Origin: Gammaproteobacteria bacterium
GTDB lineage: Bacteria > Pseudomonadota > Gammaproteobacteria > Chromatiales > Chromatiaceae
Direction of reading: 5' to 3'
Assembly: GCA_020445405.1 (NCBI GenBank)
Contig: JAGRGQ010000019.1
Span: forward strand, 1 to 56,941
DNA length: 56,941 nt
Shown here: positions 1 to 7,539 of the stretch, in pieces
How positions within the stretch are numbered: position 1 is the stretch's first letter
Layout: every line of letters starts with the position of its first letter
Made by a program: the position numbers and the translations under genes
Notes under the pieces: generated by a model
Told to the model about the DNA's origin: nothing
Database searches by the model: none
What the model saw: only the letters and a program-made list of their open reading frames with translations

Positions 1-367
1 GACGCCATGGTAATCGACATCCGAGAGGTACGTGTGTTCCCCGCACCCGCGGGGATGAACCGCCAACACCTTCGACAAGAATGCCATTAAGGCAGTGTTC
101 CCCGCACCCGCGGGGATGAACCGGTTTTGGACGCGAACAAACATTTTATATTATTGTGTTCCCCGCACCCGCGGGGATGAACCGGAGATTCTCATGCAGA
201 CACGAATAGAAAAAGTGTGTTCCCCGCACCCGCGGGGATGAACCGTTCGACAACGTTTGTTGGTGAAAGAAATGTTAGTGTTCCCCGCACCCGCGGGGAT
301 GAACCGTTTAAGTTTTCGTATATCGCCAAAGCGAGGTGGTGTTCCCCGCACCCGCGGGGATCAATAC
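1..367 (+). CRISPR. Type I-E CRISPR array, trailer-proximal end (partial)
   Basis: Six 29-bp repeats are visible at 34-62, 95-123, 156-184, 217-245, 278-306 and 339-367. The first five are identical, starting GTGTTCCCCG and ending GATGAACCG with a CCCCGC...GCGGGG hairpin core. All five complete inner spacers are exactly 32 nt (63-94, 124-155, 185-216, 246-277, 307-338). Bases 2-33 are another 32-nt spacer and base 1 is the last G of a seventh repeat, so the array continues off the left edge. A 29/32 geometry and this repeat are typical of type I-E (Cas3/Cascade). The last repeat is degenerate at its 3' end, which marks the trailer; leader, promoter and cas genes should therefore lie to the left, outside the window. 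No cas gene is present here. Spacer targets cannot be told from sequence alone. Confidence 0.97.
339..367 (+). repeat. Degenerate terminal CRISPR repeat
   Basis: The first 22 bases match the consensus, but the last seven read TCAATAC instead of TGAACCG. A decayed last repeat is the usual mark of the leader-distal end and fixes the array's transcription as left to right. No further repeat follows. Confidence 0.93.
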
Positions 368-468
368 AAGCTTAATGCGATATCTTTATCTGCACGCGCA
401 TTTCCGCTCTGACCTCAAACTCGCAATAGTGTATTGTGTGCGCATCAAATTTTTCGGTAAGGTCCAAT

Positions 469-870
469 ATGATCAGCGAGACAATCAAGCCCAGATTCCT
501 GGAAACCGACGCATTGGGACACATCAATAATACCATCGTGCCCGGATGGTTCGAGGGTGCGCGTGACCCGGTGTTCCGTTGGTTTACCCCGGACCTGGAT
601 GTAAAGAAATGGCGCCTGATACTGGCCAGGTTCGATGTATCGTTTCACGGGGAACTCTATTATGAGTATCCGGTGGAGTTGCGCAGCTACATCGGTCGTA
701 TCGGTAATTCGTCCTTCGATGTTTACCAGGAGGCATGGCAGCATGGACAGAAATGCGCCTCGGGCACCTCGGTGCTGGTACATTTCGATCACCAGCGGAA
801 GGTTTCGATTCCGATTCCGGAGGATATCCGCCGGATAATGCAGCAGCACCTTTTTCCCGGACAGGATTGA
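469..870 (+). CDS. Acyl-CoA thioesterase, 4-hydroxybenzoyl-CoA thioesterase (hot-dog) family
   Basis: A 133-residue protein of the single hot-dog fold class (YbgC/FcbC-like), expected to hydrolyse acyl-CoA thioesters in the cytoplasm. The N-terminal stretch ETDALGHINNT followed by WFEGAR is the family signature, with the Asp of TDALGH as the usual catalytic residue. The ATG at 469 is chosen because the homologous part begins at once after it; the same frame opens further up at 436 but those 11 residues look non-conserved. It stands alone, just after the CRISPR trailer, and converges with the minus-strand gene ending at 877. The substrate is unknown. Confidence 0.85.
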   Translation: MISETIKPRFLETDALGHINNTIVPGWFEGARDPVFRWFTPDLDVKKWRLILARFDVSFHGELYYEYPVELRSYIGRIGNSSFDVYQEAWQHGQKCASGTSVLVHFDHQRKVSIPIPEDIRRIMQQHLFPGQD

Positions 871-876
871 GGGTAA

Positions 877-1110
877 TCAAAGCTTTCTGCCAGAGTGTTG
901 CTTTTTGGCCAGATGGCGCTGCAGTTTTATTTTCAGCGCAATGCCGATAATCAGCATGCCCCCGATTACCGAGACCAGTATCAGGTTCAGCTTGTGGTCG
1001 ATAATGTAAAGCACCGTTTGAAAACTGACGCTGAACCAGAAGAGCATTACGGAGACGACCCACATCGTTCTTAGTCTGCTGTTTTCCTGTTCCCATTCGC
1101 TTAACGTCAT
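877..1110 (-). CDS. Small two-helix inner-membrane protein
   Basis: 77 residues with a charged N-terminus (TLSEWEQENSRLR), two hydrophobic segments at about residues 16-35 and 42-62, and a basic tail (KIKLQRHLAKKQHSGRKL), so both ends probably face the cytoplasm. I do not recognise the family. A GGAG sits about 9 bases upstream of the ATG. It lies 29 bp downstream of the bacteriohemerythrin gene on the same strand and is likely cotranscribed with it. A link to hemerythrin function is inference from adjacency only. Confidence 0.65.
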   Translation of the reverse strand: MTLSEWEQENSRLRTMWVVSVMLFWFSVSFQTVLYIIDHKLNLILVSVIGGMLIIGIALKIKLQRHLAKKQHSGRKL

Positions 1111-1139
1111 GATTGAGACTCCGCCGCCGGCTTTGCCGG

Positions 1140-1541
1140 TTATTCAATTTCGTTGAGGAAATCGCCCAGGGGCTTATCGTACTCATTGATATGCACCAGC
1201 GCCCAATCGGTGGATACGTCGTAATCGGAATAGAAGGTGGGGTATTTCCCATTGGAGACAGCGGTGACCAGATCCCCCAGGTGCCTCAACAGCATTCTGT
1301 GCTCTCGAAAATGCGCCTGTTGGTTCGGGTAATCGTGCTTGCTCATCAACTGCTCTTCAGTGGCAAAATGCGTGCGGGTGAATTCGGTCAGCCCGATCAG
1401 CATCTTTCTCAGCTCTTCTTTGTCGAAGCGCTCCTCCACGGCTGAATGAAGCTCATTGACGAGCTGAAGCAAGTGCCTGTGCTGCTTGTCGATTTTTTCC
1501 ACGTTGACGTTGTACTCATCACTCCAGGTAACTATAGACAT
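1140..1541 (-). CDS. Bacteriohemerythrin (non-haem diiron O2-binding protein)
   Basis: A 133-residue four-helix-bundle protein that binds O2 at a carboxylate-bridged diiron centre, used for oxygen storage, delivery or sensing. The iron ligands are in register: H21 (KQHRHL), H58 and E62 (THFATEE), H77 and H81 (HFREH), and a His and Asp near the C-terminus (LVHINEYDKPLGDF). The family start SIVTWSDEYNVNVEKID follows the ATG at 1541, which has GAGAGG about 11 bases upstream; a GTG four codons further up (1553) is an alternative. It is a stand-alone domain with no signalling partner. Probably cotranscribed with the small membrane protein below it. Confidence 0.92.
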   Translation of the reverse strand: MSIVTWSDEYNVNVEKIDKQHRHLLQLVNELHSAVEERFDKEELRKMLIGLTEFTRTHFATEEQLMSKHDYPNQQAHFREHRMLLRHLGDLVTAVSNGKYPTFYSDYDVSTDWALVHINEYDKPLGDFLNEIE

Positions 1542-1637
1542 GTTGGCAGACACCTCTCTGGCTTTGGCATTTTCAGTAATTTGATACGCGACAGTTTAAA
1601 AAAAGCTGACCCCCTTCGACGGTACTGTCCGCCCCAG

Positions 1638-2315
1638 CTACTTCTTTTTACCCTTTCCGCTATTCCCTTTCTTCGCCTTTTTCTCTTTCTTGAGCTTCTT
1701 TTCCGGTTTCGAATCGGTTTTTTCCTGACGTTTCTTACCCGCTTTCTTCCCTGTGGGAACCGCAATGAAGCGCTCTGACGCGGTATCGTACCAGCCCTGC
1801 TTGATCCGATTCCTGATTTCGTCGTCGGAGGACTGAACGCTGCTGTCGCTTGGCTTCAATGTCCGCAATGCCCTGGCAACGGCACTTTCATTCCAGGGCG
1901 CACCATCAGTAGTGGCGACTCCCCTTTCGTTGAGTTGCCGCGCAAGATCCTGCACGGTATAAGGTTTTGCGGTAAGCTCTTCGATAGCGCCGCGGATTGA
2001 TTCGTAGTAGCTCCATTGTCGTAATGGAGAGTTTTCGTCAAGATCGCGCTCTCTGTATTCACCGGCGGCAATAGTCGTACCGCCTGTTGTCGGGTCGTTT
2101 TTCGACTGACTGGCGGATATTTCAGTCTGCATATTGAGTTTTTTCAGAATACGTCGAACCGAGTATTTGCTCCAGGGCTGACCGGTCAATGAGAGTACAC
2201 CATCGGCGTTCAGTCTGTCGGCCATGCCCTGTTGGGTGAGGCCCTGGCCGTTTTCGGTGCGGACGGTTAACAACGCATCGAAATGAGGTCGCATGTTTTC
2301 AACAGCCTCTTCCAT
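1638..2315 (-). CDS. Protein with duplicated recombinase-like DNA-binding module and lysine-rich tail
   Basis: 225 residues. Two related modules, about residues 12-60 and 106-153, share the pattern T-x(5)-A-x(2)-LN-x(2)-GV-x(4)-G-x-PW-x(4)-V-x-R-x-L, with about 14 identities over 35 positions between them. This pattern resembles the Recombinase domain (Pfam PF07508) that follows the catalytic domain of large serine recombinases, but no catalytic domain is present. Residues 189-225 hold about 18 lysines in 37 positions, like histone-H1 or AlgP-type tails. A DNA-binding or nucleoid-associated role is inferred, not shown. The start is supported by GAGGAG 7 bases before the ATG. It follows the TIGR02647 and DUF6489 genes on the same strand after about 130 bp. 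Confidence 0.75.
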   Translation of the reverse strand: MEEAVENMRPHFDALLTVRTENGQGLTQQGMADRLNADGVLSLTGQPWSKYSVRRILKKLNMQTEISASQSKNDPTTGGTTIAAGEYRERDLDENSPLRQWSYYESIRGAIEELTAKPYTVQDLARQLNERGVATTDGAPWNESAVARALRTLKPSDSSVQSSDDEIRNRIKQGWYDTASERFIAVPTGKKAGKKRQEKTDSKPEKKLKKEKKAKKGNSGKGKKK

Positions 2316-2445
2316 CGCACATCTCCTCTCTAATCGCTTTGGTTCTCAGGTTTAAGGCAACTCTTGCAATTTATTTTTTTGGTTTCCGCGGCAGATCTTT
2401 AAAAAAAAACGTAGCAGAGATTGCGCAATGTCTTCTGCCATCCCG

Positions 2446-2676
2446 CTAAGAAAGAATGGTCTGAAGTCCTTGGGCATGTTCGGCGGCCCTGAACCCGATA
2501 TCGGTCAGATAACCACCATCGACCTGGGTGATAAGTCCCTTGTCGAATAGTCGCTTTGTTGCCGCAACGGCTTCGGAACCGGCTGCTTTGTGGACCTTGA
2601 TCCCCTCCTGAATCGAAGCCAGATCGAAAAGCAGAAGAATCTCCATCTCTTCAACCTGCTCTCGCGTGTACCGCAT
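2446..2676 (-). CDS. TIGR02647 family putative DNA-binding protein
   Basis: 76 residues. The stretch YTREQVEEMEILLLFDL, then QEGIKVHKAA, then RLFDKGLITQVDGGYLT, matches what I recall of the TIGR02647 family, a small gammaproteobacterial group annotated as DNA-binding with a winged-helix-like fold. The ATG at 2676 is preferred over one 20 codons upstream because the conserved part begins there and an AAGGAG, overlapping the stop codon of the DUF6489 gene, lies 13 bases before it. With only 10 bp between them, this gene and the DUF6489 gene form an operon. The precise role is unknown. Confidence 0.85.
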   Translation of the reverse strand: MRYTREQVEEMEILLLFDLASIQEGIKVHKAAGSEAVAATKRLFDKGLITQVDGGYLTDIGFRAAEHAQGLQTILS

Positions 2677-2686
2677 AGCCCGCGTT

Positions 2687-2944
2687 CTACTCCTTTTTGC
2701 TGCTGCGCTTGTCTGAATAGACCTGCATAAAGCCACTCATCAACTTTTGAAAAGCATCCATTGCGCCCGCTGACTGGGCGAGGTAGGGCTGCATCACGCT
2801 GAGTGGATCATAACCTTCAACGCCGGAAACCATCTTGTTTCTTATCTGCTCGAAAATCTCGTTTTGAAAACCCTGGACATCCGGCCATCCCATCAATTTT
2901 CTGAACTCTTCCGGGGTGAGATCGATCTCAATGTTGATTTTCAT
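2687..2944 (-). CDS. DUF6489 family protein
   Basis: 85 residues, beginning KINIEIDLTPEEFRKLMGWPD, with a later run of methionine- and glutamine-rich helix (PLSVMQPYLAQ, MDAFQKLMSGFMQVY). This matches the small proteobacterial family I know as DUF6489, which has no established function. The start at 2944 has a GGAG 5 bases upstream; the longer frame to 3001 is rejected because the added residues are not family-like. First gene of the operon with the TIGR02647 gene. The amphipathic helices suggest a membrane- or protein-associated role, but this is speculative. Confidence 0.78.
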   Translation of the reverse strand: MKINIEIDLTPEEFRKLMGWPDVQGFQNEIFEQIRNKMVSGVEGYDPLSVMQPYLAQSAGAMDAFQKLMSGFMQVYSDKRSSKKE

Positions 2945-3161
2945 TGCATCTCCAGAGCTGGCTAAAGTAAGTTCTATTCTAGGATAGCTGGATTCTGGCA
3001 ATTTTTATGACAAGTAAGTTACATTACCTGGGCTGTTCAAGCAAAGCCTCTCTGGCGCATGGCTTAGTCCAGCAAACCGGCTTGAGTCAGGAAGTGGGAA
3101 CCGATGTGTCTGTTGGCGGCCGGGCAGGCGCGATGGCTGCCAAACACCGGGTTGGCGGCAT

Positions 3162-4127
3162 ATGAATCGGGCAAGCCAGCACTACACCGGGTGCCGGCTG
3201 GATCGTGCGGGCGGACTGCGCTCGGACCCGGTCTGGATGGCTGAGCGATTCGCCGACCCCAGCGCCAGGATTCTTCCGCTTTGGCGTAATCAAAACCTGG
3301 TGGCGCTGCCTGAGAATGCCCGGGAAGCTCCGAATCTGGTGACCTTCTCGCGGAGCGAGTCGTACGCCATCCTCGCGGTTGCCAGTGAAACGGTTTTTCT
3401 TGGCCTGAATGCGGACACCGCACTTTTTGCTGTGGATGTCTCCACGCTTTCCGACGGTGAGGCGAGGGAGATCGCTGGAGGCGCCCGGTTTATGGACCTG
3501 CGCCGTGTCGGCCCATCAATGCAGGCCGATGAGGCTGCACTCGCGGCGTACGCGCGCAGCGCTTTGCGCTGGCACCGCTACAGCCGCTATTGCGGACATT
3601 GCGGTGCGGTGAGCGAAAGCCGCAATGGCGGACACCTGCGTATTTGCAGCAACGGAAATTGCGGTCGGGAAATCTATCCGAGAACCGATCCCGCGGTGAT
3701 TATGCTGGTGGAGGAACGGCCGTTGCACAACTCACCTCCGAGATGTCTGCTGGCCAATCACCATCGCTCTCCTCCGGGCAGTTACTCGACATTGGCCGGT
3801 TTTGTGGAGCCGGGCGAGAGCCTGGAGGAGGCGGTGGCAAGGGAGGTCCTTGAAGAGGTGGGTGTTCAGCTGAGCAGCGTTGCGTACCAGGATTCACAGC
3901 CCTGGCCCTTTCCTGCGTCAATCATGTTGGGATTCCGTGCAGTCGCTGAGCACACGCAGATTGTGATCGATCGGAGAGAATTAGCAGACGCGCGTTGGTT
4001 TACCCCGAATGAGATTCGGAAGTTCGGGGAGTGGGGAGACCCGGACGCCAGGCTGCGCCTGTCGCCCAGGGATTCCATAGCGCGGTATCTTATCGACTCC
4101 TGGCTGCGGGATGTAGCAAGCCGATAA
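3162..4127 (+). CDS. nudC: NAD(+)/NADH pyrophosphatase NudC
   Basis: 321 residues. Cleaves NADH to NMNH and AMP and, in E. coli, removes NAD caps from RNA 5' ends. Order of domains: NudC N-terminal domain, a zinc ribbon with C144, C147, C162 and C167 (YCGHCG ... ICSNGNC), then the Nudix domain whose box spans about residues 213-235 with the signature REVLEEVGV. After the box, PWPFPASIMLGF is the NudC-specific motif (SQPWPFP in E. coli), which separates it from other Nudix enzymes. Monocistronic; its stop lies only 13 bp from the leuA stop, so the two genes converge. Confidence 0.95.
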   Translation: MNRASQHYTGCRLDRAGGLRSDPVWMAERFADPSARILPLWRNQNLVALPENAREAPNLVTFSRSESYAILAVASETVFLGLNADTALFAVDVSTLSDGEAREIAGGARFMDLRRVGPSMQADEAALAAYARSALRWHRYSRYCGHCGAVSESRNGGHLRICSNGNCGREIYPRTDPAVIMLVEERPLHNSPPRCLLANHHRSPPGSYSTLAGFVEPGESLEEAVAREVLEEVGVQLSSVAYQDSQPWPFPASIMLGFRAVAEHTQIVIDRRELADARWFTPNEIRKFGEWGDPDARLRLSPRDSIARYLIDSWLRDVASR

Positions 4128-4140
4128 CCACCACCCCCCG

Positions 4141-5808
4141 TTAAGCTGCTTTTATCCTTTGCAGTTGAGCCTGATTCAACGCCGACAGCAACGACTTCAA
4201 CGACGCGCTGACGGTGTCCCGGTCAAAAGCTGCTCCCGCCACCCGCACTCCCCCGATATTGATCTGCACATAGGCGACGGCTTCCGCATCGGTCCCCTCC
4301 CCGATTGCATGCTCCTGGAAATCGACGATATTCAGCTGTTGATTGCTGAAGCGCATCCAGGCGTCCGCGAAAGCGGAGATGGCGCCTTCGCCTTCACCGG
4401 TCAGCAGCAGCTTGTTGCCATACTCTGAGATATGCACTTCGATGAGGCCGTTCTCGTCCCGGTCCAGTCGATATCCGAGCAGTGTATAAGGCCCCTCGTC
4501 ATGGACGAAGTGCTCCATAAACAGGCGATGTATGTCCTTGCTCGTAACCTCTCCCGCTTGCTGTTCGCTCGCACGCTGCACCACCTGAGCCAGCCGCACC
4601 TGCATCCAGCGCGGCAGGCTGAGTCCGTAATCGCGCTCAAGCACAAAAGCGACGCCACCTTTGCCGGACTGGCTGTTTACCCGGATCACCGCCTGATAGT
4701 CGCGCCCCAGATCCTTCGGGTCGATCGGCAGGTATGCCACCTGCCAGGGCTCATTCGGCTGCTGTTTAAGCAGGCATTTGCGGATGGCATCCTGATGACT
4801 GCCGGAAAACGCCGTATAAACCAGCTCCCCCACCCACGGATGGCGCGGGTGCACGGAAATCCCCGTGCAATCGGATACGACCTGAATGATTTCGTCCGGA
4901 TTGGAGATGTCTAGCTGCGGATCCACACCCTGGCTGTAGAGATTCATCGCCATTGTGACTATATCCATATTGCCGGTTCTTTCGCCATTACCCAGCAAGG
5001 TGCCCTCTACCCGGTCGGCGCCTGCCAGCAGCGCCAACTCGGCAGCGGCGACCGAGCAGCCGCGATCGTTATGGGTATGCACGGAAAGCAGAATACTCTC
5101 CCTTCGGCTGACATGGGTGGCGAAATACTCCACCTGGTCGGCGAACAGATTGGGCGTGGAGGATTCCACCGTCGAAGGCAGATTGATTATGCAGCGATGC
5201 CCAGGCGTGGGCTGCCACACATCCAGCACTGCATCGCATATCTCCACGGCGAAATCCATCTCCGTGCCGGTGAAGCTTTCCGGCGAATACTGGAAGACCC
5301 ATTCAGTGCCTGGGTGCTTGCGCGCCTCCCGCCGCAGCAATTCCGCACCCTGTACCGCAATTGCGGTGATGCCCTCGCGATCCTTGGCGAAGACACGCTC
5401 GCGCTGAACCGTGGATGTTGAATTGTAAACGTGCACGATGGCTCGTCGGGCCCCCTTGAGCGACTCGAAGGTGCGCACGATCAGATCCTCGCGTGCCTGC
5501 ACCAGCGCCTGCACGGTGACGTCCTCCGGAATCTGGTCATTGTCAATGAGCCAGCGGATGAAGTCATAGTCCGGCTGACTGGCGGAGGGAAACCCGATCT
5601 CGATCTCCTTGAATCCCAGTTTCACCAGCAGTGCCCAGAGGCGTTGTTTCTGCGTGACACTCATCGGCTCCAGCAGCGCCTGGTTACCGTCCCGCAGATC
5701 AACACTGGCCCAGCACGGTGCCTGGGTGATGGTGCGATCCGGCCACTGGCGGTTACGCAGCGGAACCTGAGGAACCGGACGGTATTTCGAATGGTCAAAC
5801 GCTTTCAC
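4141..5808 (-). CDS. leuA: 2-Isopropylmalate synthase
   Basis: 555 residues. Condenses acetyl-CoA with 2-ketoisovalerate, the first committed step of leucine synthesis. The HMGL-like TIM barrel covers about residues 30-305, with SVDLRDGNQAL carrying the metal-binding Asp, HTHNDRGC giving the metal histidines, and GNGERTGN. The C-terminal regulatory LeuA domain (about 435-550), which binds leucine for feedback control, is present. The length and N-terminus (KYRPVPQVPLRNRQWPD) place it in the long LeuA type-2 group rather than the E. coli type. The start is a GTG with GAGG about 9 bases upstream. It stands alone, without leuB, leuC or leuD. Confidence 0.96.
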   Translation of the reverse strand: MKAFDHSKYRPVPQVPLRNRQWPDRTITQAPCWASVDLRDGNQALLEPMSVTQKQRLWALLVKLGFKEIEIGFPSASQPDYDFIRWLIDNDQIPEDVTVQALVQAREDLIVRTFESLKGARRAIVHVYNSTSTVQRERVFAKDREGITAIAVQGAELLRREARKHPGTEWVFQYSPESFTGTEMDFAVEICDAVLDVWQPTPGHRCIINLPSTVESSTPNLFADQVEYFATHVSRRESILLSVHTHNDRGCSVAAAELALLAGADRVEGTLLGNGERTGNMDIVTMAMNLYSQGVDPQLDISNPDEIIQVVSDCTGISVHPRHPWVGELVYTAFSGSHQDAIRKCLLKQQPNEPWQVAYLPIDPKDLGRDYQAVIRVNSQSGKGGVAFVLERDYGLSLPRWMQVRLAQVVQRASEQQAGEVTSKDIHRLFMEHFVHDEGPYTLLGYRLDRDENGLIEVHISEYGNKLLLTGEGEGAISAFADAWMRFSNQQLNIVDFQEHAIGEGTDAEAVAYVQINIGGVRVAGAAFDRDTVSASLKSLLSALNQAQLQRIKAA

Positions 5809-6385
5809 TTTTCATTTCCTCTGTGCAACTGTTCATCGATGTCATCAAACTGGAGCTGTTGAATAGCTGTCTCCCCGACTTTTGGGGTTACCAACGGAGA
5901 GAGTACGCACTCTCCCCGTTGGTAACGAACAAAAATCGTGGCTTTTGCGCGGCGATCTGATCAGCTTCCGCTGCAAGCGACTTCCATTCAACCTGATCTG
6001 GTCATTCCCCAGGTGGGGGGTGCGACCCGCCTTGCCTTTTGGGCTTGGCCCGGTAGACGCCGCCTGGTGGGCGACGGCTGTTTGTGTCTGCGGTAGCGGA
6101 CGGTTATATAGTAGGCGATCCGGCAGGGTGAATGATTGCGTTTTTTGGCTATAAATCGCGCAATATAGGATTTTAATTGCTAATATTTCTAATTTTAATA
6201 ATATTTATTGCCACATATTGCAATTGTAGAGCAATTCAAACGAATCAGCGGTTGAAAACTCTCATTGCGTTGATTTGATGCCTTGATACTGAGAATATCC
6301 ACAACTATCGGTCAATTGAGGATTCGGTCCGTCTCAACGGTGAAATTCGGGGATTAAGCTGCCGCCTGAAACCGAACAGATAACT
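5809..6385. other. Long intergenic region between divergent leuA and gloA
   Basis: 577 bp with no convincing gene; a 90-codon open frame at 5882-6154 has no family resemblance and unlike-protein composition. The leuA side carries two successive inverted repeats (5873-5887 and 5887-5926). The gloA side (about 6130-6260) is strongly AT-rich and is probably promoter DNA for gloA. I looked for a leucine-codon-rich leader peptide on the leuA side and saw none, so classical attenuation is not supported. Confidence 0.6.
5887..5926. repeat. 18-bp-arm inverted repeat in the leuA upstream region
   Basis: The arms are 5887-5904 (GTTACCAACGGAGAGAGT) and 5909-5926 (ACTCTCCCCGTTGGTAAC), with a 4-base loop ACGC and one mismatch. 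It lies 79-118 bp before the leuA start codon. In the leuA transcript it would be followed directly by a second small hairpin (CCCC...GGGG, 5873-5887). There is no T-run, so it is not a normal terminator; an operator or structured leader is possible. Confidence 0.8.
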
Positions 6386-6769
6386 ATGCGAATTCTACAC
6401 ACCATGCTGCGAGTCACCAATCTGGAGCGATCACTCAGTTTCTATACGGAGGTTCTGGGCATGAGCCTGCTTCGGAAGAGCGCATATCCCGAAGGTAGAT
6501 TCACGCTGGCATTCCTCGGTTATGGCAGCGAAATCGACAACACGGTCCTGGAGCTGACTTACAACTGGGACGTGGACAGTTATGAGCTGGGCAACGCGTT
6601 CGGCCATATCGCCATCGAAGTGGAGGATGTTTACCGTGCAACCGACCAGATAAGGCGCCTTGGCGGAAAGGTGTTGCGCGATGCCGGTCCGATGAATGCA
6701 GGCACCACCGTGATCTCTTTTATCGAGGATCCGGACGGCTACCCCATTGAGTTGATCGGTGCGAAATGA
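6386..6769 (+). CDS. gloA: Lactoylglutathione lyase (glyoxalase I)
   Basis: 127 residues. Isomerises the hemithioacetal of methylglyoxal and glutathione to S-lactoylglutathione. The two beta-alpha-beta-beta-beta modules of the VOC fold are complete, and the four metal ligands known from the E. coli nickel enzyme are in place: H5 (ILHTML), a Glu in VLELTYN, a His in FGHIAIEV and a Glu in PIELIGA near the C-terminus. The start [19 protein letters not shown] is almost diagnostic. Monocistronic, followed by an Lrp-type regulator gene on the same strand 131 bp further on. Confidence 0.96.
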   Translation: MRILHTMLRVTNLERSLSFYTEVLGMSLLRKSAYPEGRFTLAFLGYGSEIDNTVLELTYNWDVDSYELGNAFGHIAIEVEDVYRATDQIRRLGGKVLRDAGPMNAGTTVISFIEDPDGYPIELIGAK

Positions 6770-6832
6770 TTAACCCGCACCCAGGCACAAGTTGCCGCAC
6801 CTTCGCCGCTACGATTTCACTATCCAGAAACG

Positions 6833-6871
6833 ATAATATTGCCGTCTTTAAGGATCTGTGCTAAATATTAT
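6833..6871. promoter_or_regulatory. Inverted repeat upstream of the Lrp-family gene
   Basis: Perfect 8-bp arms ATAATATT (6833-6840) and AATATTAT (6864-6871), separated by 23 bp, in AT-rich DNA 30-68 bp before the start codon at 6901. Lrp/AsnC proteins commonly control their own gene from such sites, so an autoregulatory operator is a reasonable guess. AT-rich repeats of this size also occur by chance. Confidence 0.35.
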
Positions 6872-6900
6872 TGCGCGTTTATGATTAATAGAGACAAATA

Positions 6901-7365
6901 ATGCCATTGGACAGGTATGATCGGAGAATACTGGAGGTACTGCAGCATGACGGGCGCATCAGCAACCAGGAACTCGCTGACCGTATCGGACTCTCCCAGT
7001 CACCCTGCCTGAGGCGTGTGCGGGCGCTCGAAGAGAGCGCGCTGATCACTGGATACAGAGCTCTGGTCGATGCAAAAAAACTGGGACTGAACCTGTTGGC
7101 CCTGATCCATATCTCCATGGACAGGCACACGCCCGAACGATTCGCCAATTTTGATAAAATTGTATCGTCGCTTCCCGAAGTGCTGGAGTGTCTGCTGATC
7201 ACCGGCCAGGATGCTGACTATCAACTGAAAGTCGTGGTACAGGACATGGATGCCTACCAGACGCTGCTGCTGGACAGAATAACCCGTATCGAGGGTGTAA
7301 CCGGAGTCCATTCGAGTTTCGTACTGCGCCAGGTGGTCAACCGGACGGCAGTACCGCTGCCCTGA
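6901..7365 (+). CDS. Lrp/AsnC family transcriptional regulator
   Basis: 154 residues. The N-terminal winged helix-turn-helix (about residues 5-55; DRRILEVLQHDGRISNQELA, then GLSQSPCLRRVRALEESALI) is followed by the RAM/AsnC effector domain (about 65-140), with TGQDADYQLKVVVQDMDAYQ as the conserved ligand-binding and oligomerisation stretch. These proteins bind amino acids or related metabolites and act as octamers on DNA. The effector cannot be told from sequence. It lies between gloA and yajD, apparently as its own unit; the inverted repeat at 6833-6871 may be its operator. Confidence 0.93.
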   Translation: MPLDRYDRRILEVLQHDGRISNQELADRIGLSQSPCLRRVRALEESALITGYRALVDAKKLGLNLLALIHISMDRHTPERFANFDKIVSSLPEVLECLLITGQDADYQLKVVVQDMDAYQTLLLDRITRIEGVTGVHSSFVLRQVVNRTAVPLP

Positions 7366-7539
7366 GCAAGCGCCTTGACCTGCAGGATCCCGCAAGTAAG
7401 CCCGATGTTTCCGTCAGAGAAGAACGTGCCGCACGGAGCTCGTGGGAAAAGGTTCCGCCCCCCCTCTCCGGAGCCGTGTGAATCGCAATGGCTTGGAAAA
7501 AACGGCACAGGCATTTTGCCAGTCCGAGGCAGCGACTCC

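Noticed and set aside
151-351. 66-codon open frame antisense across the CRISPR array
   Set aside because: It is made of repeats and spacers; the recurring GAGNT and RGCGEH text is only the repeat read in reverse. Such frames are a known false-gene source.
1-2944. A CRISPR-linked defence operon beside the array
   Set aside because: No cas, nuclease-helicase or toxin genes; the genes following the trailer are a thioesterase, hemerythrin and small unknowns with no defence signature.
5809-5900. Leucine attenuator before leuA
   Set aside because: No short peptide with consecutive Leu codons was found and there is no terminator-type T-run after the hairpins.
5882-6154. 90-codon open frame in the leuA-gloA interval
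   Set aside because: No Shine-Dalgarno, no family resemblance, and it includes the 40-bp inverted repeat in its first codons.
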